64,000 nucleotides of DNA from Methylobacterium sp. (GCA_013823325.1 PNLY01000016.1:1-64000); one strand, 5' to 3'. Shown: positions 9,096 through 17,220, counted from the first letter of the stretch. Notes: generated from the sequence alone by a model not told the origin. A program made the numbers and translations.

Positions 9096-9443
9096 TCAGC
9101 ACGTCTCCGAAACGCATGATGTGTTGGCCAGCGTCATGAGGTCACCACAGATGGCAACATTGCCGCCGCAGCAGTCCTCGGTGATGAAGCCGAGGAGCCC
9201 CCGCATGTCATCGTAGCTCGCGGCGTAGATGATGCGGCGTCCATCACGCCGCGATGCGACGAGGCCCGATCGCTCCAGCGTCGACAGATGGAAGCTCATC
9301 CGAGTCGGCGGGATTTCAAGACGCTCCGCTAGCTCGCCTGACGGTAACCCGTCAGGCCCGGCTTTCACCAGCATTCGGAAGGCGGCCAGCCGGTCGACAT
9401 GCGCAAGAGCGGAGAGGGAGGCGACAGCCTGTTCATCGTTCAT
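9096..9443 (-). CDS. arsR: ArsR/SmtB-family metalloregulator 2
   Basis: A 115-residue winged-helix regulator. ALAHVDRLAAFRMLVKAGP and the recognition helix region TRMSFHLSTLERSGLV match the ArsR fold. Cysteines near the C-terminus (EDCCGGNVAIC, SCVSETC) could bind As(III), as in ArsR proteins with C-terminal sensor cysteines. It lies between arsH and the arsR-arsC fusion on the same strand, with a 112-nt gap upstream holding an inverted repeat, so it may start a second transcript (arsR-arsH-arsB). Confidence 0.9.
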   Translation of the reverse strand: MNDEQAVASLSALAHVDRLAAFRMLVKAGPDGLPSGELAERLEIPPTRMSFHLSTLERSGLVASRRDGRRIIYAASYDDMRGLLGFITEDCCGGNVAICGDLMTLANTSCVSETC

Positions 9444-9453
9444 GAAGTCAATA

Positions 9454-9478
9454 TTGCAACTATCCTTGTAGGATGCAA
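9454..9478. promoter_or_regulatory. Candidate ArsR operator upstream of arsR 2
   Basis: An ATCCT-TGT-AGGAT inverted repeat is flanked by TTGCA and TGCAA, 11 bp before the arsR start codon. Position and symmetry suit autorepression by the ArsR protein. It differs in sequence from the palindromes at 10,995-11,057, so the two ArsR proteins may recognise different sites. Confidence 0.5.
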
Positions 9479-9555
9479 GTGTCTGGCTGCGGGTTTTTGA
9501 GACGCGTCAGCGCCAACGTCGTTGTGCAGAAGGGCTTCCGGGCGTTCGAGAAGGG

Positions 9556-10452
9556 TCAGGCTGCCTCAGCGAGCGACTTCTCCGTCGCGCCGTCCATTCG
9601 GCCGATCGCCGCCAGCACGGGCTGCAGCTCGGCGAGCGACATTTGCTCGAAGGGGAGGTTGACGAAGGCAGTGACGCGCGCCGTCAGGTCGCGGTAGCTC
9701 TGGAGGAATGCGGCATGCTTGGCCGCTGCCGGCCCAGTCGCCCCTGCCGGATCGTCAAGCCCCCAGTGGACTCGCAGGGGCACACCGGGAAAGGCCGGAC
9801 ATGCGGCTTCCGCCGCGTCGTCACAAACCGTGACGACAAGATCGAGCTCGGGCGCGTCCGGGCCAAGGAACTCATCCCAGGACTTCGAGCGCATGGGCGC
9901 GATGTCGTAGCCGAGGTCATCGAGAAGGCCGAGCGCGAGTGGATGCGGCGCCTCCTGCGGGCGGCTCCCCGCCGAAAAGGCCTGGATCCGCCCGAGGCCT
10001 TCCCTGTTGAGGACGGCCTCGGCCATGATCGAGCGCGCCGAATTGCCGGTGCAGACGACGAGCACCCGCAGAGGATGATCGCTGGCGACATATTCGCGGC
10101 GTGCCGGAATCGCAGCCGTCTCGCTCGTGCAGGGCACAGCGCCCTCAGTGCAGCAGGCGTCGGACAGGAAGGCCAGCAGCGCGTCGGCGCGAGGGGCCTG
10201 GGCGGCGAAGATGATGTGGCGCCCCTCGCGTCGCGAAGCCAGAAGCCCGACCTGCTCAAGCGCGCCGAGATGTGATGACAGCGTGTTGTGCGCGACGGCG
10301 AGCAGCCGGCCTATATCACCGGCCGCCAGTCCATGGGGCCGATAGCGCATCAGAAGTCGAAAGATCTCCAGCCTCGTCGGCTGCGCGAGGGCACCAAGCA
10401 AGGCGACCGCGTCGGAGGATTCCAGCTTCGATGCTTCCGGCTTTTGCGTCAC
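9556..10452 (-). CDS. ArsR-ArsC fusion: metalloregulator joined to thioredoxin-type arsenate reductase
   Basis: A 298-residue two-domain protein. Residues ~15-110 form an ArsR winged helix (LGALAQPTRLEIFRLLMRY; TLSSHLGALEQVGLLASRR) with Cys100, Cys101 and Cys108 at its end. Residues ~127-285 form a low-molecular-weight phosphatase-type ArsC with P-loop VVCTGNSARS (Cys134, Arg140) and two further cysteines, Cys210 and Cys218 (VVTVCDDAAEAACP), placed like the redox relay of the S. aureus-type enzyme. No stop or frameshift separates the domains. It would bind DNA, sense As(III) and reduce As(V) in one chain. It overlaps the upstream ArsC-like gene by 4 nt (ATGA). Confidence 0.93.
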   Translation of the reverse strand: MTQKPEASKLESSDAVALLGALAQPTRLEIFRLLMRYRPHGLAAGDIGRLLAVAHNTLSSHLGALEQVGLLASRREGRHIIFAAQAPRADALLAFLSDACCTEGAVPCTSETAAIPARREYVASDHPLRVLVVCTGNSARSIMAEAVLNREGLGRIQAFSAGSRPQEAPHPLALGLLDDLGYDIAPMRSKSWDEFLGPDAPELDLVVTVCDDAAEAACPAFPGVPLRVHWGLDDPAGATGPAAAKHAAFLQSYRDLTARVTAFVNLPFEQMSLAELQPVLAAIGRMDGATEKSLAEAA

Positions 10453-10982
10453 GCCGCGTCTTCCTTTGGCCCGAGATCACTGCGCCCCATGTCCTTCCCG
10501 ATCGCGTCGAGCCGGTGCTGGAGGGCCATGCCTTGCAGCGTCGCCAACGGCAAGCTCGAGAAGATCGAGATGCGGTTGTTCAGCATGCGGTAGGCATCCG
10601 CGAAGGCGAGCGCCTTTTGGACCTCCTCGCCCTCAAAGGCGGCGGGATCGGGTAGTGTCCATAGCGCCGTCATCGGGTTGCCGGGCCAGGCTGGCGGCAC
10701 TGCGTTGGCGGCGGTCTCCGACAGCGTGAAAACGAAGTCCAGCTCCGGCGAGTCCGGCCCCGCGAATTCGTTCCAGCTCTTCGGCTGCAGCCCCGTCATG
10801 TCGTGATTCAACGACTGGAGCAGTCGAATGACAAAGGGGCTGATTTCAGGCCGCGGCTGCGAGCCGGCACTGAAGACCGTGAACTTGTCACCGGCAAGCC
10901 GGCGCATGATGGATTCCGCCATGATCGAGCGCGCGTGGTTGCCCTTGCAGACGAAGAGCACCTTGAGGGGAGCCGTTTCCAT
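10449..10982 (-). CDS. arsC: ArsC-like low-molecular-weight phosphatase lacking the relay cysteines
   Basis: A 177-residue LMW-PTPase fold protein, with P-loop VCKGNHARS (Cys12, Arg18) and the SPELDFVFTL block seen in ArsC. At the place of the two resolving cysteines of thioredoxin-coupled ArsC it reads TLSETAANAVP (Ser88 and Val94 instead of Cys). It therefore cannot use the standard Cys relay; it may be glutathione/glutaredoxin-dependent, a phosphatase, or inactive. It is the first gene of the leftward ars run, directly behind tandem palindromes, and is coupled to the ArsR-ArsC fusion. Confidence 0.85.
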   Translation of the reverse strand: METAPLKVLFVCKGNHARSIMAESIMRRLAGDKFTVFSAGSQPRPEISPFVIRLLQSLNHDMTGLQPKSWNEFAGPDSPELDFVFTLSETAANAVPPAWPGNPMTALWTLPDPAAFEGEEVQKALAFADAYRMLNNRISIFSSLPLATLQGMALQHRLDAIGKDMGRSDLGPKEDAA

Positions 10983-10994
10983 GATCGTATCTCG

Positions 10995-11018
10995 TTATGT
11001 CGGTTGATGTCGACATAA
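10995..11018. promoter_or_regulatory. Palindromic operator candidate A (ars/gap-arsJ divergent region)
   Basis: TTATGTCG, an 8-nt spacer, then CGACATAA form a perfect inverted repeat 13 bp upstream of the leftward arsC-like gene. It shares its ATGTCG half-site with the palindrome at 11,032-11,057. The position fits repression by an ArsR protein, most simply the ArsR-ArsC fusion. Confidence 0.6.
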
Positions 11019-11031
11019 ATGCTGTATGATC

Positions 11032-11057
11032 AATATGTCGGAGTCAACCGACATATT
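11032..11057. promoter_or_regulatory. Palindromic operator candidate B (ars/gap-arsJ divergent region)
   Basis: AATATGTCGG, spacer AGTCAA, CCGACATATT form a perfect 10-bp inverted repeat, and a further half-site GACATATT follows at once (about 11,059). With operator A this gives at least two full sites in the 134-bp region between arsC and the GAPDH gene, so both transcripts may be controlled from here. Confidence 0.65.
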
Positions 11058-11116
11058 GACATATTGCCGTCATCCGGGTGAAGGAGCCTTCGGGATCATC
11101 GGATGGAGCAGGGATC

Positions 11117-12160
11117 ATGCGGGTCGGAATCAACGGCATGGGGCGCATCGGGCGCCTGGCGCTCAGGGCGGCGCTCGGCGCTACCGATCGGCAGGGCGAT
11201 GATCCGCGCGCCGGCAACCGGCTCGATGTCGTGCATCTCAACGAGATCAAGGGCGGGGCGACCGCGACGGCCCATCTACTCGAATTCGACAGCATGCAGG
11301 GTCGCTGGCGCGCCGATATCGGGCCTGAAGGTGAGGCGGCGATCCGGATCGACGAACGGAAGATGGGCTTCACTGCGGAGGCTACGCCGGGCGACATTCC
11401 ATGGGGCGATCTCGGCGTCGACGTCGTCCTGGAATGCACCGGCAAGTTCCTCACGCCGGCGGCGATCGAAGGCCATCTGAAGCGCGGCGCCAAGCGCGTC
11501 ATCGTGGCCGCGCCGGTGAAGGACGCGTCGGTGCTCAACGTGGTCGTCGGCATCAATGAGCACCTCTACGACCCGGCCTCGCATCCAATCGTGACGGCCG
11601 CCTCCTGCACGACCAACTGCCTCGCCCCAGTGGTGAAGGTCGTGCACGAGAACCTGCGGATCCGGCACGGCCAGATCACCACGATCCATGATCCGACCAA
11701 CACCAACGTGGTCGTTGACGCCCCCCACAAGGACCTGCGTCGGGCGCGCTCGGCGATGCTTTCCCTGCAGCCGACGACGACGGGCAGCGCCACCGCGATC
11801 GCGCTGATCTACCCGGAGTTGAAGGGCAAGCTCGACGGCCACGCCGTCCGCGCGCCGGTGCTCAACGCATCGCTGACTGACTGCGTCTTCGAACTGGAGC
11901 GACCGACGACTGCGGCCGAGGTCAACGCGCTGTTCGAGACCGCGGCCAGGGGGCCGCTCGCTGGCATCCTCGGCTTCGAGCCGAGGCCGCTGGTGTCGAT
12001 CGACTATCAGCGCGATACGCGCTCGTCGATCGTCGACGGCCTGTCGACGCTGGTGACCGACGGGACGATGCTGAAGGTCTACGCCTGGTACGACAACGAG
12101 ATGGGCTATGCTTGCCGCATGGTCGACCTCGCCTGCCATCTCGAACAGGCCGGGATCTGA
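11117..12160 (+). CDS. gap: Arsenate-associated glyceraldehyde-3-phosphate dehydrogenase
   Basis: A 347-residue GAPDH: NAD-binding [16 protein letters not shown] at the N-terminus, catalytic [10 protein letters not shown], and the C-terminal [17 protein letters not shown]. In ars clusters this enzyme uses arsenate with glyceraldehyde-3-phosphate to make unstable 1-arseno-3-phosphoglycerate, the substrate of ArsJ. The start at 11117 follows a GGAGCAGGG ribosome site; the frame opens earlier but adds a non-family N-terminus. arsJ begins 4 nt after its stop. Confidence 0.95.
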   Translation: MRVGINGMGRIGRLALRAALGATDRQGDDPRAGNRLDVVHLNEIKGGATATAHLLEFDSMQGRWRADIGPEGEAAIRIDERKMGFTAEATPGDIPWGDLGVDVVLECTGKFLTPAAIEGHLKRGAKRVIVAAPVKDASVLNVVVGINEHLYDPASHPIVTAASCTTNCLAPVVKVVHENLRIRHGQITTIHDPTNTNVVVDAPHKDLRRARSAMLSLQPTTTGSATAIALIYPELKGKLDGHAVRAPVLNASLTDCVFELERPTTAAEVNALFETAARGPLAGILGFEPRPLVSIDYQRDTRSSIVDGLSTLVTDGTMLKVYAWYDNEMGYACRMVDLACHLEQAGI

Positions 12161-12164
12161 TCCT

Positions 12165-13421
12165 GTGACCGAAGGTTCGCGCAACTACGCCATCGTCACC
12201 GCGGCCTATTGGGGTTTCACCCTAACCGATGGCGCGCTGCGCATGCTGGTGCTGCTGCACTTCTTCCGGCTCGGGTATTCGCCCTTCACGCTGGCCTTCC
12301 TGTTCCTGCTCTACGAGGCGGCGGGCATCGCCGCCAACCTGATCGGCGGTTGGCTCGCGGCGCGATATGGCATCACGCGGATGCTGGCGGTGGGGCTCTC
12401 GACGCAGATCCTCGGCTTCCTCCTGCTCTCGGGCCTGTCTCCCGATTGGACGGCAGCAGCTTCGGTCGCCTGGGTCGTGATGGCGCAAGGCATCTGCGGC
12501 GTCGCCAAGGACCTGACCAAGACAGCTTCGAAGTCGGCGATCAAGGTGGCCGAGGCGGCCGCTAAGGCCGAGGACGCGGAGGGCCGGCTGTTCCGCTGGG
12601 TCGCCTGGTTCACCGGCTCGAAGAACGCGATGAAGGGCATCGGCTTCTTCCTCGGCGGGCTGCTGCTGGAGGCTCTGGGGTTCAGGGGTGCATTGTGGGC
12701 GATGGCCGCAATGCTTGCGCTCATCCTGATCGGGGTCGTCACCTCGCTGCCGGCGATGATGGGCAAGGCCAGGGCCAGCAAGAGCGCCCGCGAACTGTTC
12801 GCCAAAAATCGCGCCGTCAACCTGCTGGCCATCGCGCGCGTCGCCCTGTTCGGGGCGCGGGATGTCTGGTTCGTCGTCGGCGTCCCCGTCTTCCTCTACG
12901 CCTCGGGCTGGACCTTTACGATGGTCGGCACGTTCCTGGCGCTATGGACCATCGGCTACGGGCTGGTCCAGGCTGCGGCGCCGGCCTTCATCCGCCGCAG
13001 CAGCGACGGGCTATCGAGTGAGGTCCCGGCGGCGCGAAGCTGGTCGCTTGGGCTGGCATTCATCCCCTTCGCCATCGCGGCGCTGCTCGCGAGTGGGGCC
13101 GGTCTGCGGCCCGACCTCGTCCTTGTTGCGGGCCTAAGCCTGTTCGGGTTCGCCTTCGCGGTGAACTCCTCCGTCCACTCCTACCTGATCCTCGCCTATG
13201 CCGGCTCGGAAAAGTCGGCTGAGGACGTCGGCTTCTATTACGCCGCCAACGCACTCGGCCGCTTCGCGGGAACGCTGCTCTCGGGGCTGCTCTATCAGGC
13301 AGGTGGGTTATATGCGTGCCTGATCGGGTCCGGGGTAATGTTGGGAGCGTGCTTCATCGCGACGATGGCGCTGCCGGGGCGCAATGAGCAACATGCACTC
13401 CGGGACCAAGTCCGCCTCTAA
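12165..13421 (+). CDS. arsJ: ArsJ MFS exporter of 1-arseno-3-phosphoglycerate
   Basis: A 418-residue MFS protein with about 12 membrane segments. The N-terminal NYAIVTAAYWGFTLTDGALRMLVLLHF and the motif GVAKDLTKTASKSAIKV are characteristic of ArsJ. Exported 1As3PGA falls apart to arsenate outside, completing an As(V) efflux pathway with the adjacent GAPDH. The GTG at 12165, just after the gap stop, is taken as start; an earlier ATG at 12108 lies inside gap. Its end overlaps the convergent TauE-type permease by 4 nt. Confidence 0.95.
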   Translation: MTEGSRNYAIVTAAYWGFTLTDGALRMLVLLHFFRLGYSPFTLAFLFLLYEAAGIAANLIGGWLAARYGITRMLAVGLSTQILGFLLLSGLSPDWTAAASVAWVVMAQGICGVAKDLTKTASKSAIKVAEAAAKAEDAEGRLFRWVAWFTGSKNAMKGIGFFLGGLLLEALGFRGALWAMAAMLALILIGVVTSLPAMMGKARASKSARELFAKNRAVNLLAIARVALFGARDVWFVVGVPVFLYASGWTFTMVGTFLALWTIGYGLVQAAAPAFIRRSSDGLSSEVPAARSWSLGLAFIPFAIAALLASGAGLRPDLVLVAGLSLFGFAFAVNSSVHSYLILAYAGSEKSAEDVGFYYAANALGRFAGTLLSGLLYQAGGLYACLIGSGVMLGACFIATMALPGRNEQHALRDQVRL

Positions 13422-14218
13422 TGACGCCAGATCTTGATTGCAGACACCATCAGGATGATGGCGAGGACTGGCAATAGGACTTCATTGGAAACCAGCCCCA
13501 GCAGCTGCGCTCCGATGAACGCGCCAAGGATCGACCCGGCCGCCATCACCATGACGAAGCTGCGGTTGGTCGAAAGCGCGGCGAAGCTGCGGTCTGAACT
13601 ATAGCGCGCGAAGCCGACGAGCATGGTCGGGAGGCTGACGACAAGCGAAAGGCTACCTGCCAACTTGATGTCGACGCCGAAGAGCAGCACCAGTGTGGGG
13701 ATCAGGAATTCACCCCCCGCAACGCCCAAGAGCGATGCGACGACCCCAATGGCGAAGCCTGCAGCAACACCGGCGACGAGGAGTGCGACACCGGTCAGCG
13801 CGGGTTCGCGCACGTTAGTCCCGTGCCCCAATACGAGCGTCAACGCGACCCCGACTAGCAGGACCGCGATGACCCGGTAGAGAGTTGGCGTCGATAGTCG
13901 CGTTGCCCACCCTGCGCCGGTCCAAGCGCCCACCAGGCTGCCTGCAAGTAGGTTCAGGACCACCGGCCATGATCCGGCGATGTCCGCCATGGAAACAACC
14001 GAACTGCGGAATGGGAGCGCGGCTGCGACGACGACCAGGCTGGTTGCCTTGTTTAAGATCACCGCTTCAAGCCCTGCAAAGCCGAACACCGCGATCAGCA
14101 GCGGAAGGCGGAACTCCGCCCCTCCGAGCCCGATCAGACCGCCGACGCAACCGATCAAGGCTCCACCGACGAAAGCGTATGAGGCCTTACGGCCTCTCGG
14201 CGCCGAGATTTCCGTCAT
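13418..14218 (-). CDS. TauE/SafE-family membrane permease
   Basis: A 266-residue integral membrane protein with about 8 hydrophobic segments and the internally repeated Gly-rich pattern of the family (IGCVGGLIGLGGAEFRLPLL and GVVASLLGVAGGEFLIPTLV). The family moves anions such as sulfite, sulfoacetate or other sulfur compounds. ATG 14218 is chosen because the earlier in-frame ATG at 14248 lies inside the palindrome 14,225-14,270. The ModE-type regulator gene lies immediately upstream on the same strand, so an oxyanion such as molybdate, tungstate or sulfite is a reasonable guess. Confidence 0.85.
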   Translation of the reverse strand: MTEISAPRGRKASYAFVGGALIGCVGGLIGLGGAEFRLPLLIAVFGFAGLEAVILNKATSLVVVAAALPFRSSVVSMADIAGSWPVVLNLLAGSLVGAWTGAGWATRLSTPTLYRVIAVLLVGVALTLVLGHGTNVREPALTGVALLVAGVAAGFAIGVVASLLGVAGGEFLIPTLVLLFGVDIKLAGSLSLVVSLPTMLVGFARYSSDRSFAALSTNRSFVMVMAAGSILGAFIGAQLLGLVSNEVLLPVLAIILMVSAIKIWRH

Positions 14219-14224
14219 GGGCGG

Positions 14225-14270
14225 GCAGCCTCTATCGATATAGCTCAATGGCTATATCGATAGAGGCTGC
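14225..14270. promoter_or_regulatory. Perfect 20-bp inverted repeat, ModE-type operator candidate
   Basis: Two 20-nt arms (left arm ends TCTATCGATATAGC; right arm starts GCTATATCGATAGA) flank a 6-nt spacer TCAATG. The CGATATA/TATATCG half-sites recall Mo-boxes bound by ModE proteins in alphaproteobacteria (family knowledge from memory). It lies between modE (ends 14,295) and the TauE/SafE gene start (14,218), covering the permease promoter or leader. As RNA it would also form a very stable hairpin. Confidence 0.75.
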
Positions 14271-14294
14271 AATCCGACCGGTGTCAACGTGGTT

Positions 14295-14657
14295 TCAGTC
14301 AGTTGCCTGAGGTGCAGTCGCCAGTGCCGTGATGCGTTCCAGGTCCTTCGCCGTAGCATCGAGGGCTGCCCGTTCCATGTGGCGATAGAGGGCGAGAACC
14401 TGAGCGCCAGTTGGAGTCAACTTCGCGCCCCCGCCTGCCTTACCTCCCTTCGTCGAAACGACGAGGGGCTCGACGAAAGACGTGTTGAGCGTATCGATCA
14501 GGTACCAAGCGCGCTTATAGCTCATGCCCATCGCGCGCCCGGCAGCGGCGATGGACCCAGTTTGAGAGATGCCTTCGAGGAGCGCGGCCTTACCGGGACC
14601 GAAGAGCGTCTCTGACGTCAGGCTGAAGCGGAGGCTGAGATGTGGATAGTGAGGCAT
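14295..14657 (-). CDS. ModE-type winged-helix regulator without TOBE domains
   Basis: A 120-residue protein matching the DNA-binding half of ModE: LTSETLFGPGKAALLEGI, then TGSIAAAGRAMGMSYKRAWYLIDTLN and a GGKAGGGAKLTPTG wing. The C-terminal molybdate-binding TOBE/Mop domains are absent, as in the short LysR-type HTH proteins of this family, so ligand sensing is unclear. ATG 14657 is used; the frame extends upstream without family similarity. It sits upstream of a TauE/SafE gene with a palindrome in between. Confidence 0.88.
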   Translation of the reverse strand: MPHYPHLSLRFSLTSETLFGPGKAALLEGISQTGSIAAAGRAMGMSYKRAWYLIDTLNTSFVEPLVVSTKGGKAGGGAKLTPTGAQVLALYRHMERAALDATAKDLERITALATAPQATD

Positions 14658-14731
14658 AGTTCCAGCCTGCCCAGCCGACGGAGCGAACTCAAGGGGCTGT
14701 GGGTCGGACCGTGCGGATACGCGCTGCTCGG

Positions 14732-15340
14732 TCACGCCTCCGCCAAGTGTTCCTCGCGCGCCGCCTGCCAGACCTCTCGCGCTGCGTCCGCGTTCATGGC
14801 GGCGATGCCGAGACCCACGATCACATCTGGCCACGCCGAATTCCAGAGATAGGCCGTGACGATGCCAGCCGCGACGATGGCGACGTTGGCAAGTGCGTCG
14901 TTGCGGGCCGACAGGAAGGCCGCCTTGGTCAGGCTTCCACTTTGCGTGCGATAGCGCGCCAGCATGACGGCGCAGCTCAGGTTGACGACGAGCGCGCCCA
15001 GGCCCGTGAGCGTCAGCGCCAGAGGTTCCGGCGGGACCGGCGCGGCGAGCTTCGCCCAGACCGTCCAGAGCGTCGCAAGGCCGGGGATCAGCAGGATGCC
15101 GGCGAGCGCCATGCCGAGCCGAGCGCGGTTGCGGCCGGTCCAGCCGAGCGCCAGCAGGATCAGAAGGTTAACCGAGGCATCCTCCAGAAAATCGACGCTG
15201 TCGGCGAAGAGCGAGACCGAGCCGATGGCGAGCGCGACCGCGAACTCGACCCCGAAATAGCCGAGATTCAACGCGGCTACGATGCCGACGACACGGCGCA
15301 GGCCGGGCGGCTGGCCGGATGTGATGGTGGTCTCGGTCAT
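14732..15340 (-). CDS. CDF-like cation transporter, membrane domain only
   Basis: A 202-residue protein with about six hydrophobic segments. SLFADSVDFLEDASVNLLIL and FLSARNDALANVAIVAAG correspond to the metal-site helices TM2 and TM5 of cation diffusion facilitators, the latter with Asn/Asp in place of the usual His-x3-Asp. The cytoplasmic C-terminal dimerisation domain is missing, so it is shorter than the ~300-residue norm. ATG 15340 overlaps the preceding EEP gene by 4 nt, indicating coupling. The transported ion is unknown. Confidence 0.8.
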   Translation of the reverse strand: MTETTITSGQPPGLRRVVGIVAALNLGYFGVEFAVALAIGSVSLFADSVDFLEDASVNLLILLALGWTGRNRARLGMALAGILLIPGLATLWTVWAKLAAPVPPEPLALTLTGLGALVVNLSCAVMLARYRTQSGSLTKAAFLSARNDALANVAIVAAGIVTAYLWNSAWPDVIVGLGIAAMNADAAREVWQAAREEHLAEA

Positions 15341-16146
15341 GATGCGATCTCGAAGCTGGCGAGGATGGGGTAGTGGTCGGAGGCTATGTCGGTGACCGGC
15401 GCCCGGACCACCTCGTAGGACGCGGCGCCGCCCGCCATCGCCTGCGTCGTCAGGACGAAATCGCAGCGCATGGTGGCGAACTCCGTGCCGGCGAACCCTG
15501 TCGCCGGGACAGTCGGCACCGCACTTGCGCCGAGTCGATGGCCGACATCGACCCACCCCGCCGCTTCGAGCTTCGCGATCACGCTGCGGTCGGCGGTGAC
15601 GAGATCGTCGGCGAGGTAGCGGGACCGATGATGGGGCGGCAGATCGGCGAAGTCGGCGGGCTCGGGATCGCGCGGCGAGAGGCTGTTGAAGTCGCCGGCC
15701 AGTAAAGCGAGACGGTCCGGGCCAGCGTTAACGGCGAGATGGGCCGCTTCGCGCCTGCGGATGTCGGCGCCGTTGGGGCACAGATGCGCGCTCATCAGCG
15801 TCAAGGGACGTTCCGTGCCCGGCAGGGCGACGGTCAGCGTCGCGAGAGCGTGGTGGAAGTTCGCGCCGTCGCTCTCGAATGAAATCGGCTTCAGCGGCTC
15901 GCGGATGAAGATCGCGGTGTTCTGGCCCGTCCGCGGCGCTACAGCGAGGAAGCCGCGCATGCCGATCCGGGTCTCGAAGGCATGGAGTCGGGCATGCCCT
16001 CCGGCGTCAAAGCCACTGGCCTCCTGCATCAGGAAGATGTCGGGCGCCAGGTCGTCGATGAGCGCGACCTGTGTGGTCATCCGTCGATCGTCATCGCCGT
16101 CTTGACCGGCGAACAGCGTGTTGTAGGTCAGGACCGACAGCTTCAT
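15337..16146 (-). CDS. Endonuclease/exonuclease/phosphatase (EEP) family hydrolase
   Basis: A 269-residue metal-dependent phosphodiesterase fold. It shows LTYNTLF, the metal ligand Glu in FLMQEAS, the LLAGDFNSL block and the C-terminal SDHYPI catalytic His motif. No signal peptide is seen, suggesting a cytoplasmic location. EEP proteins cleave DNA, phospholipids or inositol phosphates, and the substrate cannot be read here. It is coupled to the downstream CDF-like gene and lies 99 nt after the PAP2 gene. Confidence 0.85.
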   Translation of the reverse strand: MKLSVLTYNTLFAGQDGDDDRRMTTQVALIDDLAPDIFLMQEASGFDAGGHARLHAFETRIGMRGFLAVAPRTGQNTAIFIREPLKPISFESDGANFHHALATLTVALPGTERPLTLMSAHLCPNGADIRRREAAHLAVNAGPDRLALLAGDFNSLSPRDPEPADFADLPPHHRSRYLADDLVTADRSVIAKLEAAGWVDVGHRLGASAVPTVPATGFAGTEFATMRCDFVLTTQAMAGGAASYEVVRAPVTDIASDHYPILASFEIAS

Positions 16147-16245
16147 CGTGATGCCCTTTGTCAGGGGAAGATGGTCATGCGCTCTGGCGCATGAGCCGCG
16201 GCGTGATCACGAGCGGCGCGAGCGACACCGTTCCGAACGGGAACC

Positions 16246-17007
16246 TCATGGCTTGCCAGCGCGCCGCCGAGCGGACAGGTCGTCATCGGTCGGCGGCGTC
16301 TCGACCTTGCCGCGGCGCTGGAGCCATATCGCGATCGTCCAGCACAACACGGCCCAGGCCGTGCCGATTGACCAGCCTGCCAGAACGTCGCTCGGGTAAT
16401 GCAGGCCGAGATAGATCCGGCTGATCCCGACCGCGATCGTCAGGAATATCGCCAGGCCGATGAAATAGGCCCTGACACGCCGGTCGCCGGTGATCTGCGT
16501 GAGCAGGGCGGCCAGGGTGAGGAACGTCACCGCCGAAAGGGTGGCGTGGCCGCTCGGGAAGCTCGCGGTGAAGACGCGGGCGGCATGCGGCAGATCGGGC
16601 CTGGGCCTGTCGAAGCCCATCTTCAACGCCGTGCTGACGACGACGCCGCCGATCACGGAAGCGGTCATGAGCAGCGCCAGGCCGCGCTTGCCGATCAGAA
16701 GCAGGTAACCGACGGTCGCGGCGAAGAGGAAGCCGAGAAAGGCGAAACTGCCGAGCGCGGTCACGTCTCGCCCCATTTCTTCGATCCAGGGCGGGCCGAT
16801 CGGGTCGGCGGCGTTGCCCGACGTCCTGAAGGCCATGAGAATGGCGTCGTCAAAGCGCGTGAGGTCGCCTTCGAGCATCTCCTGCGCGAGGTAGATGAAC
16901 CCCGTGACGAGAATCACGACCAGGAGCGCCGCGCCCGGGAAACCGCGGAAAAGGCTTGTTATCGCGAAGCGGCCCGGCGGCGATGATTTGTCAGAAGCCA
17001 TCACCAT
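16246..17007 (-). CDS. PAP2-family membrane phosphatase
   Basis: A 253-residue integral membrane phosphatase. All three signature motifs are present: KMGFDRPRP, SFPSGHATLS and SRIYLGLHYPSDVLAG, with about six hydrophobic segments. Such enzymes dephosphorylate phosphatidic acid, phosphatidylglycerol phosphate or undecaprenyl pyrophosphate at the outer face of the inner membrane. It follows a 69-residue membrane protein by 3 nt in the same transcript. Confidence 0.92.
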   Translation of the reverse strand: MVMASDKSSPPGRFAITSLFRGFPGAALLVVILVTGFIYLAQEMLEGDLTRFDDAILMAFRTSGNAADPIGPPWIEEMGRDVTALGSFAFLGFLFAATVGYLLLIGKRGLALLMTASVIGGVVVSTALKMGFDRPRPDLPHAARVFTASFPSGHATLSAVTFLTLAALLTQITGDRRVRAYFIGLAIFLTIAVGISRIYLGLHYPSDVLAGWSIGTAWAVLCWTIAIWLQRRGKVETPPTDDDLSARRRAGKP

Positions 17008-17010
17008 CTT

Positions 17011-17220
17011 TCAGCCTTTCCGAGCCCCTTGGACGACACTCGCCATCAGCACGCCCAGGCAGCCGAGCAGGAGCAGCACCCCAACGATGATCGAGGTGTC
17101 GTGCGCGTACCGGACGACGAGCCAGCAGCCGGCGACGACTGCCAGGATCGACAGGGCGAGTTGCTCGTCATCGACAAACAGGCCGACAAACTCGTTGAAG
17201 ATCAGGCGCAGCACGGTCAT
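17011..17220 (-). CDS. Small two-helix membrane protein
   Basis: A 69-residue protein beginning MTVLRLIFNEFVGLFVDDEQ, with two hydrophobic helices (LALSILAVVAGCWLVV and IIVGVLLLLGCLGVLMASVV) and a basic C-terminus. ATG 17220 overlaps the COG4280-like gene by 4 nt, which supports this start. Function unknown; its position suggests an accessory subunit to the neighbouring membrane proteins. Confidence 0.8.
   Translation of the reverse strand: MTVLRLIFNEFVGLFVDDEQLALSILAVVAGCWLVVRYAHDTSIIVGVLLLLGCLGVLMASVVQGARKG

Noticed and set aside
13418..14248. TauE/SafE start at ATG 14248
   Set aside because: It would translate through the perfect palindrome and add a non-family N-terminus; ATG 14218 fits better.
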